Part shown: positions 55,701 to 64,000 of the stretch, piece after piece
Numbering within the stretch: the stretch's first letter is position 1
Layout: every line of letters begins with the position of its first letter
Assembly (NCBI GenBank): GCA_018287875.1
Contig: JAGVVL010000015.1
Location: forward strand, 2,852,001 to 2,916,000
Direction of reading: 5' to 3'
DNA from: Nigrospora sphaerica
Lineage: Eukaryota; Ascomycota; Sordariomycetes; Amphisphaeriales; Apiosporaceae
DNA: 64,000 bases
The notes under the pieces: generated by a model
Told to the model about the DNA's origin: nothing
The model's input: the letters and a program-made list of their open reading frames with translations, nothing else
Database searches by the model: none
Made by a program: the position numbers and the translations under genes

Positions 55701-58700
55701 TAAGTGATAAGCTTCTTAAAGATAAGGCCACTTAAGTATTATTCTAGAAATTTTTTATTATATATAGTCTTTATAACTATTTAATTTATTTTTTATTGTG
55801 AAACTAAGAACAGAAAACAATAGAAGTTAGCTTATAATCCTAGCATGTTTAAGACGTTTAATATGACTTAATGTAAAGGGTATATATAATATAAAGATAA
55901 AATGAAAGAAAGCTTCTCAAAACAATTACGTAAGTATTAAGTATGTCATATATATCTTAGATTAAACTCTAAAAACAAATATTAGAGAAAGAAAAGATAA
56001 AATTCTAAACATAGTAAAACTAGCTAATATAACATATACTTTATTAAGATTATTTACTTTTATATTAAAGATTCTTAAGTTAAGATAACATATAAAAGTA
56101 TGAATAGTTCAAAAGAGAAGATAAATAATATGTACTTTAGTTTATGAGAAACATATAAAGATACATATGCAGCTTTAATCTTTAAGCGAGTATTAATGAG
56201 TTATATAAAAAGTTTTAAAAGTTAAGCACTTTCAATATAGTTAAAATAAGAATGTCAAGGCGTTATTAGTGCTCTAAAAGGGTAAGAGTACAGCACTTTT
56301 AAAATTTGGATGGTATTAATAAGAAAATAATTTAAAATGTAAGTAATCATGACTTTTAGTATTGAGAGTTCGCAGTGAGTAAATAGAATAAACATTATCT
56401 TACTTATAAACTTATAGTTCAATAACTTAATATAAAGTTTAATTTTTAAACTCGAATAGGTTTTCATTATCTAATGTTGAAAAATTAGTATTTAATAACA
56501 TGAACGCTTCTTATTCTTTATCCTATATACCTGATAATTTAAAAATGCCATATATGACACTTAAGATACCTAAGTTAGAAAAGTGCGCTATAATGAGAGG
56601 TTTATGAGTTTTCTTTCTAAATACAATCAATATATCTTAGAATTTCAAATGTGTACTTATATAGAGAGATTAAATATAAATACATAGGATAGTATATCAT
56701 ACTTATCTTTTAATTTAATATTAGTCTTATAATATGCACTTTTAAAATGAATCTCTAAAATATTCAAATGTAAAATACTTAACATGTACTTCATATAAAT
56801 GAATAAGGTGTGTTATTCAAAATATTAACTTAATGAGTACTATAACTTTAAATATTTACTATTAAATATTTATTAAGTACTTATATAAGGATAGTAAAAG
56901 GTAACCACTTGCTTATAAATCTAAAATGCTAGTAATCTCTCTTTTTATAGACATATACCTTTACTTTAAACCTATATAGGTATAGCAGGCTAAACGTAGC
57001 TGTAACCTTTATAACTATGCTATCCTCCTTGAAGGGCTCGTCCCCAAGCCTTGTATACGAGCTTCTTACGCCACTAAGTACACGGCAGTTCGATATATAG
57101 TTTATTAAGCCTTTAAGAAAGCTACACAATTTAATTCGCGTACGTTGAGCATTATAAGACTTCGACGAAACGCTTAAAGGCCCTTTAAAAGCTATGAACA
57201 TTATAACTCGAATTAAAAGCTGGTTATTAATAAGAAAGATAAGTGGAGTCAAATTTATAAATAATATAAAAAGACTATTCGGATTCTATGTAATACTCAC
57301 TATTATAAACTAATAAAATGATATTTTAATTAGTCGACGTTATATAATACAACGTACATATCGTTATAAACGAAGTGTAAGCTTTAAATAAGCACTTTAG
57401 TATTAAATCCGATAAGGCTTATTGAGAGGTTTAATAGTTAAGTACGATAAAAGAAAATATTATAATGTTAAGATAAAAGTGGTGTAAAGTTATAATATAA
57501 CATATTAGTATCCTGTTTATTGATATTTATTACTTTAAATTGAAAGTTAGACTGTTTACTAATTAAACATATTTATAAAATGATCTTTATAGTCAACTCC
57601 ACTTTATTTAGTAAAGCTAATAAGAGATTTAAATTTTCACTATATGGGCATTTAAAGAGAAAAAAAGCGCATTTTGACTTCGTTATAATGATTTTAAATA
57701 GTAAAACTATATAATATAATAAGACTTTATAATAGATAATAAGTTATTAAAAGTACTTAACGTAGACGTCATACGAGTGAGCTAGTTATAAGAGTGAGCC
57801 ACTAGAAATACTAATAAAACACGTCCGTGTGTAACCGTGAACTTCAACGAGTTTTAAGTAAAAAATAACTGGGACTTAGAATTTAGCTTATAACTATAAT
57901 AAAGATTTTAATAGGTTTTTTTTTCTATTTTTTCATTTTCTTATAGATCTACTTATATCGAAAAATCAAGAAGGTGGAGTCGTTTTTTCATTCTCTTATA
58001 TAACCACTTTAATAAGTTTTTTTAAACTTAGAAGAAATTAATTTTTAATTTCTCTTTATATAAGAAAGCTAGTATATATATCTTAATATATTTAAAGCTA
58101 AAATAAGCTAAGCTCACGGTTACGTATATATATTTTTATTAGGATTTCTAGTGACTTACTCGTATAACATCTACGTTACTTAAATAATAAGTAACATAAT
58201 CATACTTATATTATATTTAAGTTAAATGATACAGTACATTAAAATCGCGTGTTTAGTGAATAAGAAAGGAGATGACAATAAGATAATAAGAAAATGATAA
58301 AAGAAGTATTTAATGATACACAAATAGTAACGCGTTTATAATATAACAGCGATATAGATTTATAATAGTAATCAAAGATAAAGAAGAAAAGATAACTAAA
58401 AGTTAGCTAATAATTAAAATTATTATTTCATATTACGGCCTAGCAGAATACTCCCTGTAAGAGTAGCCCTTATAGTGTAAAACTAAGTAGAATGACTTTA
58501 TTCAGTGGATTATTCCTGAAGCTTTTGCTTTATACCTTAGCGGGCAGTTAGTTTAGACGCGCTATCACACTTTAGTCTTTTATCTAGCTATTTAAATACC
58601 TAGGTTTTAAATTATTTGATTATCAAGACCCTGCTTTATTTATAAGTTAAAACTTTAATTAAAGAAGAGTAGCTCTTTACATAACGTTAATAAAATTAAC

Positions 58701-59876
58701 TATATGATTTAGGGTACTAAGCTAGCTACCTTAAGAAGAGGGGCGAAATCATAATGAAGGCGTGTATTAGAAGAGCACACCTTATTGTATCTATAAATTA
58801 GTTTAGTCACTCAATAAACGGCACGCACTAATTAACAACCTATTAATAAATTGTAGGCATTTTACTAACACCCGACTTAAACTTAAACTCTATAAATTAA
58901 CTCATAATAGAATTAACATACTTATTCGCTATTGTATACTTGATAATACTATTATAACTCTTTTAAATCCTTATTATATACTTTTTAAAAAGTTGACTAA
59001 TGTTTTAAAACGTCTAAATAGATTTCATGTTACGACCTTAAGAGATCTAAACTAAGAAAGGTAGCTAAGCACTATAATATCCACCAATAAGCTTATTAAG
59101 AAAGGGAAGTCGTGTGATAAATTATAGCTAAGATTATATAACTCAAGATAGATCGATAAATCGAGTTGCTAAGTTATCGAGCCAGATTATAAGATCGACT
59201 AGTCAATTTAATAATTTAAGGCATTAATAAGGGAATGACTTAAGTATATAAGCTAAAGATTTTTTAATTAAATAGTTATTACCTTAATAATTTATTTAAT
59301 TTTTTATCTTACTTAAAAAGAGAAGTAATCTTTTAATAACTTATTATAAATGTTGAAATTAGTTAGTTAAGCACTCCTAATTTATTAGTTGCCTTACGAC
59401 TAGTGTACAAGTAAATAACCGCTCTCTATCTTTAATTATGTAAGCCTTACGTCACGTAGTACTTAAATATAGCGTTTGTGATATTCCACTCTTTTTAACT
59501 AGTATAGTTTACCTATATAGGAGTATATTTTCACTTTTATCTCGATTAATATCTTTTAATTCTTTATAGAGTATTATACTTATTAATAAAAAAACGTAAT
59601 AAGCTATACATTATATTAAAGGCATCTAATGCATTAAAGAGAACTTAATATCTATATCTTAGTGCGTAATTATTTCAACAGCTTAACTTCACTTTATACA
59701 CATATATACACACTCTTTCAAATACAAACGCTTATCTACTTTCATAATATCTTTATATACTTTAATAATAGGTTTACTTAGAAGTCCACACGTATTAGTG
59801 ATATAGATTCCTATAGTTTATAGATTCGTGGAGGTTTATTTAAAAAAAAGATTTAAAATAAGAAGCAATGAAATCG
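52739..59876. other. 7-kb AT-rich, gene-free RIP-like block
   Basis: No frame longer than about 107 codons and no protein motif in either strand. A very decayed minus-strand copy of the 213-bp LTR lies at about 58750-58980. The block probably consists of transposons mutated beyond recognition. Confidence 0.75.
58750..58980 (-). repeat. Heavily mutated copy of the 213-bp LTR family
   Basis: Alignable by its ordered landmarks (AGAGCACACC, ACTCAATAAACGGC, CCCGACTTAAACTTAAA, ATTCGCTATTGTATACTTGATA), nearly all C-to-T/G-to-A. Ends approximate. Confidence 0.6.
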
Positions 59877-60089
59877 TGTAAGGGAGGAGGCGCTGGAGAG
59901 GTGCATCCGCAGGCTAGTCACCTGACCTGCGACACAGACCCACCGGCGGCCTACTAGCGAGGAGTGGGCGCATCGCTGGCGCCCGACCTGGACTTAGATT
60001 CTGCAAGAATCAGTCTTGCAGTGCAATTGAGACTACCCTTCGCTACCCTATACCTGACGGTGCCACTGTGACTCCTTCGGATCCTTACA
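59877..60089 (-). repeat. Solo LTR (213-bp family), well preserved
   Basis: TGTAAG...CTTACA, flanked by the 5-bp duplication AATCG (59872-59876 and 60090-60094). It marks the left edge of a GC-richer pocket. Confidence 0.9.
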
Positions 60090-61267
60090 AATCGTTTATA
60101 AGGCACCATGGGAAATTTAAAACACTAATCACTAAAAAGATCACGCACTATAGTGAACATACTGAACTTGAAGCACGGCACTCTTTACCGTTCCCACCAA
60201 TTTCGCACCTCGATTGGAGTCGGGTCTATCGTCTTCCTCATCCTGTTTGCTTCCTATTTTCTGGTCGTCCTCCTGGTACTATTTGTATTCCTCGTTCCGG
60301 CTGTCTTCATTCTTTCGTGCTTTACGCACCCACTTATCCCTCCACCGCCGGCTTGCTGAATGAAGTCCGTGCCTGACATTTTCGTCACTGAGACCCCGCT
60401 CTGCGAGATGCTCGTAAATCAGTCTTGTAATCTTCACACATAGCTTATCATTCACATGCTAAAGAGTCCTAATCACGTGCCTGAAGCCGGTGAGCTGGCA
60501 GACACTACTTAAGTGGATGCCCTCATCCACAGACCCGGTGCCGTCAACTCGTCCTGATCCATAGGCTGGAAAATAAGCAAGAAATGGAGCATGGCGTTGG
60601 AGATCCATCTCGAGGAGGCGCTCTACCGTGAGAGGATCCTCTTTCCAGCCTGTTAGGAGTAGTCGAAATGGGGGCGGCTGCTGCTTGGGCGTCATGGCAA
60701 CCTGAGAAGTTCAGTCCTCTTCACCCCCCCTCCCTTCCTGCAGCTCTTTCTCGGTCGACTGCCTGCCTCTTCTCTTTTCTCACTACCGACTCGACGCCAT
60801 TCTGTTGCTAATCGACGGAATGCCAGACACGCTTCTCGACCACGCACGTCCAGCCGTTTAACAAGAAAATGCCAAAAACTGTTCTACACCGTGCCAGTGA
60901 TCATCCTGTCCAAACTGATTCTGAACCTATGTCCATCACGTTGACACCTTCATCCGCTGCGCCATGGTGCCCGCCGTTATGTACCGGGGCTGCTTCCTTG
61001 ATTCGAGACTTCCTATCTACACCGCTCGTTCCAGGGACAGGCCGGGGGCAACTGAACACCGCGTCCCCGGCCATATGAGACGGCTGAATTCTCTCCTGTG
61101 TTATGTCCTCCTCACCCCCACATCACCGCACTCTATCAACACCCGTCTCTCTCCAACTCCTCCACTACCGAACCCCATCTTCTCCCGTGCTGTTTTTGGC
61201 CTCAGTATCGCCATCCCCTCTGCCAGTCAATTTACCATCGAGGTGCTCAGTTCTATATCGTTGTACG
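60090..61267. other. Non-repetitive pocket, no supported gene
   Basis: Normal composition between the solo LTR and the F-box-like gene. Short frames on both strands (up to 171 codons) lack motifs and overlap each other. Confidence 0.45.
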
Positions 61268-62632
61268 TCACTCTGCTGCGGTGCCTTCCAGTCTAATATC
61301 CCCGGTCGGTCCCTTCATGCCGTCTCTCAATTCCGGCGGCATCTTCCACGACGTGTCAAAGTCCTTCCCGGTGCAGACTTCCCAGAAAGGTCCTCCGCCC
61401 TCGTCATTCGATTGCGGAAAGTACTTCAGATCGAGCGGTGCTCTACTGGTTCTTCCGATTTTGACTGTGAAGCTGTGCAGGCTGGGCATGCCGTGTAAGG
61501 CACCGTCGACGAAGGACTGCAGGAGCTTTAAGTATGGCGGCTCCGGGTGGAAACGAAACCACCTTCCTGGGACGTCGCCGTCCTCCTTATCCCACTCGAA
61601 CTCGGGGGCGTAATCCGACGTGTCCGAGTCGTCGGAATTAAAGGCGGCCGGTTCTTCTTCGGCTTCGGAATCGTAATAGCCGTCGTCTATTACGCCCGCC
61701 TCGGGATCACCCGACATCATCCATTCGCCGCCCGGTGTCGTTCTCGCACAGTCGATGTAAAGATGTTCGAGGGAAGGACAGTGGAGCTTGGGAAGGGACG
61801 CGTCTTTTCCGAGCGCGACGGGCGACAGAATCCAATGATCAACTAGACGCTGTGTACGGATCATAGGAAGCTGACAGAGGCGCCGCACGGCTAAGCTGAG
61901 GTCGTCGGCGTCGTCGGCATTCTCGTTAAAGCTGCCCGGGTCGAAATGCTCGTTACCGGGATCCTGATCAGCTAAGCGGATCTCAAAGGTAGTAAGCGTT
62001 TGGGGGAAGTCGACGTGCTGTAGGGCGTGCGCTAGGGCGGATCGCATATCACGGCGGTCCGAGGCGAGGCGTCTCCCGGGGAGTAAGAAGCGCCACTCTA
62101 GCCCCTCGAGCCGGTCGAAGGCGGTCGAGAGGATGAGAAGCAAGCTAGGGTGGAAACTATATTGTATCTCGACGTCGAACGTGGACACACAGGCCACCTT
62201 GGGTAGAGGCGGGGTATTGGGCGTGAACTCGATGTAGCGGTAGCTATCTCGCATGTCCCATATGGGCGGACCGAACTGGTTATGAGCCTGGTCTAGCTCG
62301 CCGTTGGCGACCAGGTCCTGGATGAGGCTGCGGTTAAGTGACTGCGTTATGACTGTCAACTTGATGCCGCCGCCGGGGCTGCGGGGTTTCCAAGTAGCGA
62401 GCCGTCCGAAGAAGGCCGCAATAGCGCGAGTGAAGGTGGCGTTATTAGCGGCCGTCTCGGTTTTACTTTGCAGCTTCTTGAGCCGCTTAACGCTGGTGGG
62501 GGGTAGCAGGACCTTGAAATGAATATCCTTAACATCGGCCTGCTTGTTGGGGTCGGAGAATGTGGCATCAAACAGGGCGAAACCTTCGTCGGAGCTCTCG
62601 AGGCGGATGGAGGATTCATTCGGGGTCTCCAT
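61268..62632 (-). CDS. F-box-family-like protein, N-terminally truncated
   Basis: Single frame from METPNESS (62632; an ATG at 62680 is also in frame), 454 aa. The body resembles the large family of fungal F-box proteins of unknown function: 'IHFKVLLPPTSVKRL', 'NATFTRAIAAFFGRLATWKPR', 'SFHPSLLLILSTAFDRLEGLEWRFLLPG', 'LRRLCQLPMIRTQRLVDHWILSP', 'CPSLEHLYIDCARTTPGGEWM'. An acidic insert lies near residue 330-350. The N-terminal F-box and the following 50-60 residues expected in this family are missing; upstream DNA turns AT-rich within about 100 bp. Either the 5' end was destroyed or a new start was taken up. Expression is uncertain. Confidence 0.6.
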   Translation of the reverse strand: METPNESSIRLESSDEGFALFDATFSDPNKQADVKDIHFKVLLPPTSVKRLKKLQSKTETAANNATFTRAIAAFFGRLATWKPRSPGGGIKLTVITQSLNRSLIQDLVANGELDQAHNQFGPPIWDMRDSYRYIEFTPNTPPLPKVACVSTFDVEIQYSFHPSLLLILSTAFDRLEGLEWRFLLPGRRLASDRRDMRSALAHALQHVDFPQTLTTFEIRLADQDPGNEHFDPGSFNENADDADDLSLAVRRLCQLPMIRTQRLVDHWILSPVALGKDASLPKLHCPSLEHLYIDCARTTPGGEWMMSGDPEAGVIDDGYYDSEAEEEPAAFNSDDSDTSDYAPEFEWDKEDGDVPGRWFRFHPEPPYLKLLQSFVDGALHGMPSLHSFTVKIGRTSRAPLDLKYFPQSNDEGGGPFWEVCTGKDFDTSWKMPPELRDGMKGPTGDIRLEGTAAE

Positions 62633-62680
62633 GCTGCGCAGCAGTATTGGTGGTATGCGACAATACAGTAAAAGAGACAA

Positions 62681-64000
62681 AGAACGGCTGGGGAGCGACG
62701 CTCCTATAAATACTTTCTACATCCTTGATGAAATGACCCCCGCTCTTGGACCCGCTGTGAAGAGTCCATATAAATTTAGTTTTAAGAAGAGAGACTATAT
62801 AAAGGTTACGTTAAAAATCCTTCAAGCCGCTATAGAAACAATATCTATAGAAAGAAACTTATATCCCTCACTATTAAAAAGAAGGACTAAGTTAAGATTA
62901 TATTAAAGGTTATTAAAGTTACTTTAATAAATGAGGGTTATAAAAAGGAGATCTTTAGCTTCCTTCTTAAAACAAAAGAAGATTAATTTAAAACTATATT
63001 AAATCTTATTATGCTTTATATGGGGTCTTTTATTTATTAATATATAGACTTACGTTTTAAGTAAAGAGGAGGCTAAGTAAAAAAGTTATATCTTAACTTA
63101 AAGTATATTATTAAGTTAAATTTTGAAATTATATGTTTAAGTTTTGTAACTGATATTTTTTGAATAAGTATTCTTTATAATAAAGTTTTCAAATTTTACG
63201 TTTAAATTATCTTAATTAAGTTAAAACATATACTCATTTAAACTACCTTAATTTATATAACATATTAAATTATTTAAATAAAAAGGGTTTGAATTTTTTT
63301 TTTAAAAAAAGATTAGTTCATAGAAAGTATGTAGACTTTTAAAAGTAAGGATACACTAAAAAGGTGCCCTATAAGCTAATGCACCTACGCACCCGTAAGT
63401 TAATCACTTAACTAATAATATAAAATAACTTACGACTTATTAGCAAAGGGTAAGTATACTGTTAACGCCCGACTTAAACTTAGATTCTATACGAATTAAT
63501 CTTATAAGAGAATTAAGACTACCCTTCGCTACTATATACCTAACGGTGCCACCGTGACTTCTTTAAACCTTTATAACTTTATAATAAGCTTATTTAAACT
63601 TTTTTAAAAAACAGTGTCTTTGAAAGAATATTTAATATTTAAATACATTATCATCTATATTTGAAAAAAGTGTATATGCTTTTATATTTACTTAATTAGT
63701 CTTTAAGTTTCATCTTTTTGAAAAGTTAATAATGAAATGTTATATTTACTCTTTTATTATAACAAACGGCGGGATGTACTAGCTATTAAAATAAAGACCT
63801 TATATTATTGTAACTTACTTACGATTATTTAATTAAGCTTTTTTCGTGTTCTACTATAATCGGCTCTTATTATAGCATTTAAAGATATAATTTAGCTTAT
63901 TATAAAGCTAGTCTTATCGAAAATATAAATATCCTCATCTTAAATACTTTACTTAGCTTTTAAGTTCATGAAACGTATAAACTAGCTTACGATCTTTTTA
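62681..64000. other. AT-rich, gene-free DNA with a decayed solo LTR
   Basis: RIP-like composition resumes from about 62760 to the window end. A minus-strand copy of the 213-bp LTR family, strongly mutated, spans about 63344-63576. No genes seen. Confidence 0.65.
63344..63576 (-). repeat. Decayed copy of the 213-bp LTR family
   Basis: Ordered landmarks remain (AAGGTGCCC, AACGCCCGACTTAAACTTAGATTCTA, CTACCCTTCGCTA, CTAACGGTGCCACCGTGA). Ends approximate. Confidence 0.65.

Noticed and set aside
1..64000. tRNA or rRNA genes
   Set aside because: No cloverleaf with conserved T-loop (GGTTCRA) and box A signals, and no rRNA segment, was recognised by eye; a covariance-model search would be decisive.

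Overview
The window is nuclear DNA of a filamentous ascomycete (Pezizomycotina, probably a Sordariomycete). GC-rich genes carry many 53-125 bp introns with GTRNGT donors, CTRAC-type branch sites and YAG acceptors. Fungus-specific families are present (Zn2Cys6 regulators, fungal MFS transporters, a ToxE-like bZIP/ankyrin regulator). These genes alternate with very AT-rich, gene-free blocks full of decayed repeats, as expected from repeat-induced point mutation (RIP). All gene models were spliced by eye; lengths and phases were checked arithmetically, but homology calls rest on motifs, not searches.

Layout. 1-17.1 kb holds ordinary-looking genes: a membrane-anchored M24 peptidase (cut by the left edge), a Git1-like MFS permease, a CDF metal transporter, a T5orf172/GIY-YIG-type protein, an uncharacterised protein, a DHA1-type MFS transporter and a Zn2Cys6 regulator. 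17.1-18.0 kb is a short AT-rich block with a degenerate solo LTR and a 400-bp MITE. 18.6-44.0 kb is a dense gene cluster. 44.3-50.2 kb is a complete chromodomain Ty3/gypsy element with 5-bp target duplications and almost identical LTRs but a broken gag-pol. 50.2-64 kb is an AT-rich repeat island with solo LTRs, two of them nested, and one GC-rich pocket with an N-terminally truncated F-box-family-like gene.

The main discovery is the 18.6-44.0 kb cluster. It holds a second full set of leucine-type keto-acid elongation enzymes: 2-isopropylmalate synthase, isopropylmalate isomerase, isopropylmalate dehydrogenase and a branched-chain aminotransferase. With them are an ATP-grasp ligase, a free-standing asparaginyl-tRNA-synthetase-like catalytic core, an isoaspartyl-peptidase/asparaginase with a large unknown C-terminal extension, a P-loop kinase-like protein, a VBA/DHA2-type exporter, a zipper-less bZIP-ankyrin regulator and a small unknown ORF. 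No NRPS or PKS is present.

The inferred logic is that elongation enzymes make a chain-extended aliphatic amino acid, the ATP-grasp and AsnRS-like enzymes join it to a partner as an NRPS-independent peptide or amide, the Ntn hydrolase trims or recycles it, and the MFS protein exports it. The product is unknown to me.
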